This document shows positions 30,036-37,397 of a DNA stretch of 41,431 bases, piece after piece. The stretch's first letter is position 1. Each line of letters starts with the position of its first letter. The DNA lies in NCBI GenBank assembly GCA_902461565.1, contig CABPYL010000026.1:1-41431 (forward strand). Reading direction: 5' to 3'. The notes under the pieces were generated by a model. The model was not told the origin of the DNA. It saw only the letters and a list, made by a program, of their open reading frames with translations, and did no database searches. The DNA is from an uncultured Porphyromonadaceae bacterium (lineage in GTDB: Bacteria; Bacteroidota; Bacteroidia; Bacteroidales; Muribaculaceae). A program made the position numbers and the translations under genes.

Positions 30036-31895
30036 ATGAAAGAGGGATTGAAGAACAGACTTCTCCGTATGTTTCGGACAGCTGAGGACCGAGGCCGGAT
30101 AACCCGTTTGTCCCGTGATGTCAAGGGCTTTACGGGATTCGTCTCGCGTGCCCTCGGACTTGTGCAGTATATTGCCTCAATCGCATGCCTGGTGGCGATG
30201 CTGTTATATATCGGTTTCGAGCCGGACGCCCTCGATCGTTCTCTTATTATGAAAGTTGTGCGCATATCGCAGATAATATTCATAGCCTATGTTGTCAACA
30301 GCGTAATATTCAGACCGGAACGGAAGTACAGTCGGACGCTGATGCGGCAGATATGCAATCTGGTAGTCCTGCTTACCATCTTTCCTGGTATCTGGAGTCA
30401 TTGTGGCGGAACGGAGAATCCGCTGGTGCATTTTATGCACGGTCGTAGGTTCCTTTTCTTATGTCTGGGTATATATTCGGTTGCGGAGGTCTGTTACGGT
30501 TCCATGCAGCTGCTGGGCAGACGTACGAACCCGTCGCTCATTCTTTCGGTAAGTTTCGTTATTTTTATCCTGCTTGGCTCGTTCGCTCTGATGTTGCCTA
30601 AATGCACTGAAGGCCCGTCGCTGCGGTATATCGACGCATTCTTTATGGCTGCCAGCGCTGTAAGTATGACCGGCTTGTCGACAATCGACACCGCACAGGT
30701 ATTTACTCCTCTGGGCTGGACAGTGATGGCAGTGCTTATGCAGATTGGTGCTTTGGGTGTGCTTACATTTACAAGCTTCTTCGCTATCTTCTTCAGTGGT
30801 AATTCTTCCATATATAGCCAGATGCTTATGCGCGATTTCGTCTATTCCAAATCCATGAGCGCGCTGGTGCCTGTTATTCTTTATATTTTGTCGTTCACAC
30901 TGGTCATTGAACTTGCAGGTGCTGCAGCGATATACTTAAGTTTGCCTGATGATTTCCTCGGCTCGCTGGAGCAACGTCTTCTTTTTTCGGTTTTTCATTC
31001 CCTATCGGCATTCTGCAACTGCGGATTCACCACTTTGCCGCAAGGGCTGGCTACGCCGGCTTTGATGAATGGAACGCCGGCATTTTTCATTGTAATGATA
31101 GTTCTTATTCTTGCCGGGGGTATCGGTTTTCCTAACTTGGTCAATTTTCGCGATGTTATCGGGGAATATCTGCGGCGCATAAAGTCGAGGATATTGGGAC
31201 GGGAAATAATCAGAAAGGTACATGTTTACGATCTCAATACAAAGCTTGTACTGCTGTTCACCGCCATTTTCTTTGTTGGCTTCGCTTTCTGTTTCTATAT
31301 ACTTGAATACAATCATTCGCTTGCAGGGATACCGTTGGAGAAGAAGATAATACAGTCGCTGTTTTGCTCGGCCACAGTCCGTACAGCCGGATTCGTTACC
31401 ATAGCTCCTCAGCAATGGCTTGGAGTAACGTTCCTGATTGCGGCATTCCTTATGTGGGTGGGCTGTTCGTCGCAGTCGATGGGCGGTGGTATAAAGATAA
31501 ACGCATTCGTAGCCGTTCTACTCAATTTCCGGTCTATCGTATTCGGACAGAAAGGAGTAACGGCTTTTGGACGTACGATTGCGCTTTCGTCTGTGCGTCG
31601 GTCCAATGCTGTGGTATGCTTTTCTATTTTTGCAATGATTGCATACAGTTGTGTGCTGATGATTTTAGAGCCTCAGCTTCCTGCCGGATCTGTTGCGTTC
31701 GAGGTTTTCTCGGCTCTGACAACTGTGGGCATGTCGTTCGGTATAACGCCGGAGTTAGGCGATATATCCAAATTCGTGCTTGCCACAGCTATGTTCCTTG
31801 GTCGGGTGGGAATTATATCTGTGCTGTGTGGAATCGTAGGCAACAGACCTGACATTTCAGGTAATCTCCCGGAGGATGATATTATAGTCAACTGA
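30036..31895 (+). CDS. trkH: TrkH-family potassium uptake membrane subunit
   Basis: A 619-residue inner-membrane protein of the TrkH/KtrB family. Selectivity-filter-like P-loops appear as SMTGLST, NCGFTTLPQG, VRTAGFVT and TTVGMSFG, giving the four pseudo-repeats of the pore. GGIGFPNLVNF and CSSQSMGGGIKINAF are also family-typical. The first ~130 residues, with three hydrophobic segments and an RxRxx-rich start, are an extension beyond the core fold, common in Bacteroidetes homologues. It pairs with the cytoplasmic NAD(H)-binding regulator encoded 14 nt downstream to import K+, probably driven by Na+ or H+. It is divergent from prfB. Confidence 0.93.
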   Translation: MKEGLKNRLLRMFRTAEDRGRITRLSRDVKGFTGFVSRALGLVQYIASIACLVAMLLYIGFEPDALDRSLIMKVVRISQIIFIAYVVNSVIFRPERKYSRTLMRQICNLVVLLTIFPGIWSHCGGTENPLVHFMHGRRFLFLCLGIYSVAEVCYGSMQLLGRRTNPSLILSVSFVIFILLGSFALMLPKCTEGPSLRYIDAFFMAASAVSMTGLSTIDTAQVFTPLGWTVMAVLMQIGALGVLTFTSFFAIFFSGNSSIYSQMLMRDFVYSKSMSALVPVILYILSFTLVIELAGAAAIYLSLPDDFLGSLEQRLLFSVFHSLSAFCNCGFTTLPQGLATPALMNGTPAFFIVMIVLILAGGIGFPNLVNFRDVIGEYLRRIKSRILGREIIRKVHVYDLNTKLVLLFTAIFFVGFAFCFYILEYNHSLAGIPLEKKIIQSLFCSATVRTAGFVTIAPQQWLGVTFLIAAFLMWVGCSSQSMGGGIKINAFVAVLLNFRSIVFGQKGVTAFGRTIALSSVRRSNAVVCFSIFAMIAYSCVLMILEPQLPAGSVAFEVFSALTTVGMSFGITPELGDISKFVLATAMFLGRVGIISVLCGIVGNRPDISGNLPEDDIIVN

Positions 31896-31909
31896 TAAAT
31901 ACTCTCGAA

Positions 31910-32599
31910 ATGAAATATCTTATAATAGGTTTGGGAATATATGGCGAGAACCTTGCCCGTGATCTTGTAGAACTGGGACACGACGTTATTGGCGCCGATA
32001 TTAGCCCGGAGGCTGTCAACGACATGAAGAATTATATATCCACAGCATATCTGATAGACTCTACCGAGGAAAACCAGTTAGCTGTTCTGCCTTTGCGCAA
32101 TGTCGATCTGGTGATAGTAGCGATAGGCGAGAATTTCGGAGCAAGCATAAAGACCGTGGCGCTTTTAAAGAAAATGGGTGTTAAGCATATATATGCGAGA
32201 GCCATAGATAAACTACACGAAGCCATTCTGCAGAGCTTTAATCTGGACCGGATAATTACGCCAGAGCAGCGTGCCGCGAGCGATCTGAGCTATGAACTTG
32301 AATTCGGCTCGTCGGTGATGACTCTTGGTGTCGGTGATGACAACTGTGTTATGAATGTCGGTGTGCCGGCTTATCTCGTCGGTCTTTCGTATGAAGACGT
32401 CCGCAAGCATTTGATGGCGGGCTTCGAAATCAGCCTTGTGGCTGTATGTCGTCCCACTGAACATCCTAATTTACTTGGCCTGAAGCGGAAGAAGTTCACA
32501 TTGTTGGATCTGAGGGGAGAGGGCGTTCAGGAAGGCGATGTAATGACGATTTTCGGTACTCGCAAAAATATGCGTGCGCTCTGTAAAAAGGCCGAGTGA
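31910..32599 (+). CDS. trkA: TrkA/KtrA-type RCK regulator of potassium uptake
   Basis: A 229-residue cytoplasmic subunit with one RCK_N Rossmann domain (GLGIYGENLARDLVELGHDV, showing GxGxxG and the acidic residue at the end of strand 2 in ADIS) and one RCK_C domain (about 135-220, ending EGDVMTIFGT). The KtrA-like size (one RCK unit rather than the doubled TrkA of E. coli) predicts an octameric ring that gates TrkH/KtrB by binding nucleotides. It follows trkH by 14 nt. Its stop lies only 4 bp from the stop of the convergent zinc ATPase gene. Confidence 0.92.
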   Translation: MKYLIIGLGIYGENLARDLVELGHDVIGADISPEAVNDMKNYISTAYLIDSTEENQLAVLPLRNVDLVIVAIGENFGASIKTVALLKKMGVKHIYARAIDKLHEAILQSFNLDRIITPEQRAASDLSYELEFGSSVMTLGVGDDNCVMNVGVPAYLVGLSYEDVRKHLMAGFEISLVAVCRPTEHPNLLGLKRKKFTLLDLRGEGVQEGDVMTIFGTRKNMRALCKKAE

Positions 32600-32603
32600 T
32601 ATC

Positions 32604-33350
32604 TCAGCATTCACATTCAGGCGGGCAGTAGTGATGTGTGTGCGTGCATTCCCGCAGAGTATGATCCACAATGATATGGCGGTTGGCCATAGCTCCAATC
32701 TGGTCCATCTGGTGGCTTACGAGCAGGATTGTGGCTTTGCGGGACAGTTCGTGAATTATATCATACAACTTCGATTCAAAGTTTAAGTCGATATAGCTAA
32801 GTGGTTCGTCAAGAATGATTACCGGAGGTTCGGAAACGATCGCCCTGCCGAACAGCGTGCGCTGAAGCTGGCCGCCGGAAAGGCGTCCTATCGGACGGTC
32901 GGCAAGTTCCTCCAATGCTGTCAGGCGCAAGGCGCGTTCAATCAGTTCCTCCTTGCGCGTTTTATCGCAGCCTTTGAGGGCGAGCAGCCCTGATGCTATC
33001 ACCTGCTTTACCGTGATGGGGAAATGAGAATCCACCGTATTTTTCTGTGGCAGATAGCCAGGTACGGGGAGCGAAGATACCGGCTTGCGGTTTTCATCGT
33101 AATAAATCACTTTCCCTGCAGTAGGCCGAGCAAGGCCAAGAATCAGACGGAGCAGGGTGGTCTTGCCGCCTCCGTTGGGTCCGGTGATGGCTACAAAGTC
33201 TCCACGGTCCACAGTCATATTGATGTCGGACAGTATATGGCGGTCATCGCGTATAAATTCGATGTCCTGCAGCTGTATCAGCGGCGGCCTGCAGGAGTTG
33301 CCCGAGCAAGCGGCACAACGGCATGGTTCACTATGGCCTGGCAATTTCAT
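32604..33350 (-). CDS. znuC: Metal (zinc/manganese-type) ABC transporter ATPase with Cys/His-rich tails
   Basis: A 248-residue ABC ATPase. Walker A GPNGGGKTT (57-65), Q-loop LPQKNTV, signature LSGGQLQR, Walker B VIILDEP and the switch His in LLVSHQ are all present. The order and GYLPQ segment resemble ZnuC/MntB-type metal importers. Unusually, the N-terminus carries four cysteines (10, 12, 15, 20) and the C-terminal 15 residues (ECTHTHHYCPPECEC) carry four Cys and three His, both candidate metal-binding tails. The gene overlaps znuA by 20 bp. No permease gene (znuB) lies next to it: the next genes are convergent trkA and upstream znuA. The symbol is by family and context. Confidence 0.85.
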   Translation of the reverse strand: MKLPGHSEPCRCAACSGNSCRPPLIQLQDIEFIRDDRHILSDINMTVDRGDFVAITGPNGGGKTTLLRLILGLARPTAGKVIYYDENRKPVSSLPVPGYLPQKNTVDSHFPITVKQVIASGLLALKGCDKTRKEELIERALRLTALEELADRPIGRLSGGQLQRTLFGRAIVSEPPVIILDEPLSYIDLNFESKLYDIIHELSRKATILLVSHQMDQIGAMANRHIIVDHTLRECTHTHHYCPPECEC

Positions 33351-34197
33351 CGGCTATAATATTTAACTGTTCTTCCCAATCGTATGTCAACGGATCGATT
33401 ATTACGAAACGCGAGCCTATTGCGTCGTTGATTGCCTCTGCCTGGCGAGAATCGTATTCTTTCTGGAAGAAAAAAACTCGTACGCTATCGGCGAGGGCAT
33501 CGTCGATGGCCTTGCGTAGTCCTTTGGCCGATAAATCTTTTCCCTCCATTCCGAGCGACAGTTGCCTGAGGCTGTAGTCGCGTGCGAAATAACTCAAAGA
33601 CGGGTGCCATACGGCGAACGATGCGTTTTGAACATGCTTGAGCCGTTGTCCTATGCTGTTGTCAAGAGAATCGAGATGCTTTACATAAGCGTTGTACCGC
33701 AGAATACGCTCCATTGTTCCGGCGGTGTCTATTCGCTCCACAGCATCACGCATATTCGCAGCCATGATCCGCATATTTTTTATGCTGCTCCAGTAATGCG
33801 GATCGGCTTCTTGCAGATGGTCGTTGTCGTGGGTATCGGATTTATGATTATGGTGTGCATGAGTGCCGTACAGCAATTGCATTCCCTCGCAAGCATTTAC
33901 ATATTTGTCTTTCGAAGCCTGCTGTAATTTTTCCTCGAAGGGCAATACTCCTGTGCCAAAATACAATACGGCCCGATCGAGTTTCATGCGGTCGGCTGCG
34001 GATGGGTCGAAAGTCTCGGGATCGGAACCGTTGGCAAGCAAAGCCTCCACTCTGTATTGGTCGCCTACAATCTGTTCCAGTACTTTGCGCTGCGGTTCTA
34101 TGCTTACCAGCAGAAGATTCTTGTCATCTGTTTTTCGGGAGCATGCCGACGATACTAAAAGCAAGCCTCCGAAAATATATGACAGCGACCTACGCAT
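33331..34197 (-). CDS. znuA: Zinc ABC transporter substrate-binding lipoprotein
   Basis: About 288 residues from the ATG at 34197 (MRRSLSYIFG); the frame also allows an ATG three codons upstream at 34206. A lipoprotein signal ends in LVSSACS. The ZnuA/TroA fold has SIEPQRKVLEQI, GSDPETFDPS, a His/Asp-rich loop THAHHNHKSDTHDNDH (about 112-127 from this start) typical of zinc-binding members, then DPHYW and VWHPSLSYFAR, which supply metal-ligand histidines. It should capture periplasmic Zn2+ for import. It overlaps both the NfnB-like gene (8 bp at its start) and znuC (20 bp), so the four genes from 36463 form one coupled unit. Confidence 0.9.
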   Translation of the reverse strand: MRRSLSYIFGGLLLVSSACSRKTDDKNLLLVSIEPQRKVLEQIVGDQYRVEALLANGSDPETFDPSAADRMKLDRAVLYFGTGVLPFEEKLQQASKDKYVNACEGMQLLYGTHAHHNHKSDTHDNDHLQEADPHYWSSIKNMRIMAANMRDAVERIDTAGTMERILRYNAYVKHLDSLDNSIGQRLKHVQNASFAVWHPSLSYFARDYSLRQLSLGMEGKDLSAKGLRKAIDDALADSVRVFFFQKEYDSRQAEAINDAIGSRFVIIDPLTYDWEEQLNIIADEIARP

Positions 34198-35662
34198 GTG
34201 CTGCATCGGCTAAAAGTTTATTCGCCATTTCGCGAGCCGCCTTGCGGCCGTCGCTCATGGCGAGAATTACTGTCGCACCGCCGCGCACAATATCGCCACC
34301 GGCAAAAACTGTAGGTATCGACGACTGCAGATGATCGTCTACGGCAATAGTTCCACGGCTGGTAACCTCGAGACCGTCGATATTGTCGGGGATAATGGGG
34401 TTTGGCGATACACCGATGCTCACAATGGCAAGATCTATAGGTATTTCGTCGATGGCTCCGGGTATCGGCTGCGGACTGCGGCGTCCGGATGCGTCGGGTT
34501 CGCCGAGTTCCATGCGCTGCACGCGCACAGCACGAACCCTGCCGCGCTCGTCGGCAAGATATTCCACTGGATTTGCGAGGGTAATAAATTCAACGCCTTC
34601 TTCTTTGGCATGGTGTACTTCCTCTACGCGGGCCGGCATCTCGGCTTCGCTGCGGCGATATATAATCATGGCTTTTTCCGCACCCATGCGTCGTGCTGTT
34701 CGCACGCTGTCCATTGCGGTGTTGCCGCCGCCGATAACAGCCACGCGCTTGCCGGATGGAGCCGGGGTGTCGTGTCCGGGGCGTCCGGCGCCCATCAGAT
34801 TGATACGGGTAAGATATTCGTTGCTGGATAATATGCCTATGTAGTTTTCGCCCGGAATGTTCATGAAGCGGGGCAATCCGGCGCCGGATGCGACGAAAAC
34901 ACCCTTAAAGTCTTCGTCGAGAAGTTTTTCGTAACTGATTGTCTTGCCGATGACTGTATCGGTATGAAAACGAACTCCCATTGCCGACAGCGAATTCAGC
35001 TGGTCGTCGACAATCGAGTTAGGCAGACGGAATTCAGGAATGCCGTATTTGAGTACACCGCCGATTTCGTGAAGTGCTTCGAAAACATCTACCTCAAATC
35101 CCATCTTCGCCATCTCTCCGGCAAAAGAAAGACCTGCGGGTCCGGAGCCGGCAACCGCAATGCGGATACCGTTTTTCTTGATTTCCGGTTTCTCGTTCTT
35201 GTGTGCGGCAATCTCTGCATCGGCGGCAAAGCGCTCAAGGTAACCGATAGCTACGGGAGCTTTTTTCATCTTGTTATAGATGCACCGGCTCTCGCACTGC
35301 TTTTCCTGCGGGCACACACGGCCGCATACTGCCGGCAGCGCGCTTGTGCACCGCAGAACGGCGGCGGCCTTGGTATAGTGGCCTCGCTGGATATTTTTTA
35401 TAAAATCGGGTATCGCGATGTTTACCGGACAGCCCTCCACGCAGGTCGGCGTGGGACAATCAAGGCATCGTGTCGCTTCGAGTACGGCCTGTTCGGCACT
35501 AAGCCCCTGATTTACTTCCTCGTTGCAGGTTATGCGGTAGTGTGGGTCGAGCGTGGGCATCACCACGCGCGGTATATTCGTGCGCTCTTTCGCCGGTATG
35601 GCATTGCGCAACTCTTCGCGCCATGCTTCGGCGCGACCTGTGTTTTCTGTTTGTTCGCCCAT
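34190..35662 (-). CDS. NfnB/GltD-like NADPH-dependent oxidoreductase large subunit
   Basis: A 490-residue protein. N-terminal cysteines CLDCPTPTCVEGCP and CGRVCPQEKQCESRC bind [4Fe-4S] clusters. Then come an FAD-binding GSGPAGLSFA and EIGGVLKYGIPEFRLP, and an NADPH-binding VIGGGNTAMDSVRTARRMGA followed by YRRSEAEMPAR. Homologues are annotated glutamate synthase small subunit (GltA), SudA or NfnB. Because a gene for the FAD/NAD-binding partner (DHOD-like) lies 6 nt upstream and no glutamate synthase large subunit is present, an NfnAB-type ferredoxin:NADP+ oxidoreductase with NADH, which bifurcates electrons, is the best fit. A GltD role is the alternative. Confidence 0.85.
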   Translation of the reverse strand: MGEQTENTGRAEAWREELRNAIPAKERTNIPRVVMPTLDPHYRITCNEEVNQGLSAEQAVLEATRCLDCPTPTCVEGCPVNIAIPDFIKNIQRGHYTKAAAVLRCTSALPAVCGRVCPQEKQCESRCIYNKMKKAPVAIGYLERFAADAEIAAHKNEKPEIKKNGIRIAVAGSGPAGLSFAGEMAKMGFEVDVFEALHEIGGVLKYGIPEFRLPNSIVDDQLNSLSAMGVRFHTDTVIGKTISYEKLLDEDFKGVFVASGAGLPRFMNIPGENYIGILSSNEYLTRINLMGAGRPGHDTPAPSGKRVAVIGGGNTAMDSVRTARRMGAEKAMIIYRRSEAEMPARVEEVHHAKEEGVEFITLANPVEYLADERGRVRAVRVQRMELGEPDASGRRSPQPIPGAIDEIPIDLAIVSIGVSPNPIIPDNIDGLEVTSRGTIAVDDHLQSSIPTVFAGGDIVRGGATVILAMSDGRKAAREMANKLLADAAHA

Positions 35663-35668
35663 GATTGT

Positions 35669-36463
35669 TTATTTTTGAGGGTCGTACGCTTTCATGCGCA
35701 TAATCATTTCGTCGAAGTCTACCTGGTGCCCGTCGAATTCGGGACCGTCGACGCATACGAAACGTGTCTTGCCTCCAACGCTAACACGGCACGCTCCGCA
35801 CATGCCCGTACCGTCGACCATAATGGTATTGAGCGAGCATACTGTGGGAACGTTATATTTCTTGGTGAGCAGGCATACGAATTTCATCATTACGGCGGGG
35901 CCTATGGCAACGACTTCGGCAACGTGCTCGCGGTTGATAACTTCCTCTACGCCTGCCGTTACAAGGCCTTTTTTGCCTGCACTGCCGTCGTCTGTCATGA
36001 TAATAGTTTCGTCCGACCACTTGCGAACTTCATCTTCTAAGATGATAAGGTCTTTGTTGCGTGCGGCAAGTACGCTGACAACCCGGTTGCCAGCCTGTTT
36101 CATGGCCTTGATAATGGGTAGGAGCGGTGCCACACCCACACCGCCGCCACAGCATACCACTGTGCCGTCGCGGCGTTCTATGTCGGTGGCTTTACCGAGA
36201 GGACCTACAAGGTCAGTAAGTTCTTGCCCGGCTTCGAGGGCGCATATTTTGCGGGTGGATTCGCCCACTGCCTGCACCACAAGCGTAAGCGTACCGGCCT
36301 GGGTGTCGGCGTCGGCAATTGTCAGAGGAATGCGTTCGCCGCCTTCTCCGCAGCGAACAATGACGAAATGACCCGGTTTGCGTGCGAAAGCGACATCCGG
36401 CGCCTCCACCACAAGTTTAACCACATTCGCCGAGAAATATTCTTTACTGATTATCCTGTTCAT
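35669..36463 (-). CDS. NfnA/SudB-like FAD/NAD(H)-binding subunit
   Basis: A 264-residue protein of the dihydroorotate dehydrogenase electron-transfer family. The FAD-binding domain has RKPGHFVIV and RIPLTIAD, the NAD-binding domain has CCGGGVGVAPLLPI, and a C-terminal [2Fe-2S] motif DGTGMCGACRVSVGG ends with RFVCVDGPEFDG. It is the small subunit of NfnAB/SudAB-type complexes, passing electrons between NAD(H) and the large subunit encoded 6 nt downstream. In anaerobes this pair links the NADH, NADPH and ferredoxin pools. It has its own consensus promoter (36485-36517) and leads the unit that ends with the zinc transporter genes. Confidence 0.87.
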   Translation of the reverse strand: MNRIISKEYFSANVVKLVVEAPDVAFARKPGHFVIVRCGEGGERIPLTIADADTQAGTLTLVVQAVGESTRKICALEAGQELTDLVGPLGKATDIERRDGTVVCCGGGVGVAPLLPIIKAMKQAGNRVVSVLAARNKDLIILEDEVRKWSDETIIMTDDGSAGKKGLVTAGVEEVINREHVAEVVAIGPAVMMKFVCLLTKKYNVPTVCSLNTIMVDGTGMCGACRVSVGGKTRFVCVDGPEFDGHQVDFDEMIMRMKAYDPQK

Positions 36464-36484
36464 TTCTCATGTATAAATATCATG

Positions 36485-36517
36485 CAAAATTAGCGAAAAT
36501 TCACGATAATATACAAA
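36485..36517 (-). promoter_or_regulatory. Bacteroidetes-type promoter for the nfnAB-znuAC unit
   Basis: On the minus strand TTTG (36514-36517), 21 bp, then TAATTTTG (36485-36492) matches the consensus. The start codon is about 22 nt downstream. No Zur-like inverted repeat was recognised here. Confidence 0.75.
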
Positions 36518-36586
36518 TTTATTTGGCCTCACCATAAAATAAGACGAATTATGACACTCCGGCGCTGTCATTCTGCGGATTTTTGT

Positions 36587-36619
36587 TAATTTTGCAAACG
36601 AAGGAGGTCAGTTGCCTCC
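36587..36619 (+). promoter_or_regulatory. -7 box and 5'-UTR stem upstream of DUF4923 gene
   Basis: TAATTTTG (36587-36594) matches the -7 consensus; no TTTG is present at the -33 distance. Just after the expected transcription start, GGAGG (36603-36607) can pair with CCTCC (36615-36619), putting a short stem at the very 5' end of the mRNA. The GGAGG is about 47 nt from the ATG, too far to act as a ribosome-binding site. Confidence 0.5.
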
Positions 36620-36653
36620 ATTGACTGATAGTAATTTTACAATCAACACATAT

Positions 36654-37310
36654 ATGAAAAAGACAATCATCTGCGTATTTGCGCTCCTTTTCCTTGGAGC
36701 GTCGCCGGCTATGGCTTTCGATTTGAAAGATCTTGCCGGAAAAGTAGCAAACGGTGGTAACTCTGAGCAGTCGGACGGCCCTACCAGTATGCTTGGCGGT
36801 TTACTCAGCAGTCTTATCGCCAATGATAATTTTAATATCGACGATCTTGCGGGAACATGGTCGTACGTTTCTCCCGCCGTTTCTTTCAAGAGTGAAAACG
36901 CGTTGCAGAACATAGGCGGTGTGGCAGCTGCTGAAGTTGTGGAGGAAAAACTCGCTCCATACTACAAGCGCCTCGGTTTTTCTAAAACCACGCTCACTGT
37001 CGACGAGGAACATAATTTCCAGATGCAGATGGGTCTGCTGAAATTCGCTGGTACGGTTGAGAAGAACGAAGATAAACAGCTTGTTTTCAATTTCACGGCC
37101 TTAGGCAAGAAGCTTGCCAGTGTGAATGCTAATGCGACAAAGAGCGGTAATTCCCTCAACGTTACTTTCGATGCCGATAAGCTTATCAAGATGCTCTCTG
37201 CCGTGTCGAACAAACTTAATGCAAAAACGCTTACAACTATTACCGATCTGCTGAATTCCTACGACGACATCTACATGGGTTTCACCCTTAACAAAACGTC
37301 CGGAAAGTGA
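36654..37310 (+). CDS. Exported DUF4923-family protein
   Basis: About 218 residues from the ATG at 36654, which begins a clear signal peptide (MKKTIICVFALLFLGASPAMA). A start further upstream in the same frame would bury the signal and is unlikely. The mature part matches the DUF4923 pattern: a short linker, DDLAGTWSYVSPAVSF, ALQNIGGVAAAEVVEEKLAPYY (in parts), and a lipocalin-like beta region (TLTVDEEHNFQMQ, FAGTVEKNEDKQLVFNF). No lipobox Cys or enzymatic motif is visible. It should be periplasmic, possibly a lipid- or ligand-binding protein, but the function is unknown. It is a single gene with its own -7 box and a long hairpin behind it. Confidence 0.82.
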   Translation: MKKTIICVFALLFLGASPAMAFDLKDLAGKVANGGNSEQSDGPTSMLGGLLSSLIANDNFNIDDLAGTWSYVSPAVSFKSENALQNIGGVAAAEVVEEKLAPYYKRLGFSKTTLTVDEEHNFQMQMGLLKFAGTVEKNEDKQLVFNFTALGKKLASVNANATKSGNSLNVTFDADKLIKMLSAVSNKLNAKTLTTITDLLNSYDDIYMGFTLNKTSGK

Positions 37311-37314
37311 TTGC

Positions 37315-37388
37315 TTAGCGGATAGTGGAGAGGGTGCAGAGTTGAAAAAGTATAGTATATTCCTTCTCCACTCTCTACACTCCGCTAA
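37315..37388. terminator. Long imperfect hairpin between convergent genes
   Basis: TTAGCGGA (37315-37322) pairs perfectly with TCCGCTAA (37381-37388). Inside, a purine-rich arm (GTGGAGAGGGTGCAGAG) faces a pyrimidine-rich arm (CTTCTCCACTCTCTACAC) with several mismatches. It fills the 87-bp gap between the DUF4923 gene and recG and is followed by AAAAC on the plus strand and by CAA on the minus strand, so it may work as a bidirectional terminator or be a dispersed repeat. Confidence 0.55.
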
Positions 37389-37397
37389 AAACTGTCC

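Noticed and set aside
36612..36653. Longer N-terminus for the DUF4923 protein
   Set aside because: It would place 14 polar residues in front of a classic signal peptide; ATG 36654 gives a normal exported protein.
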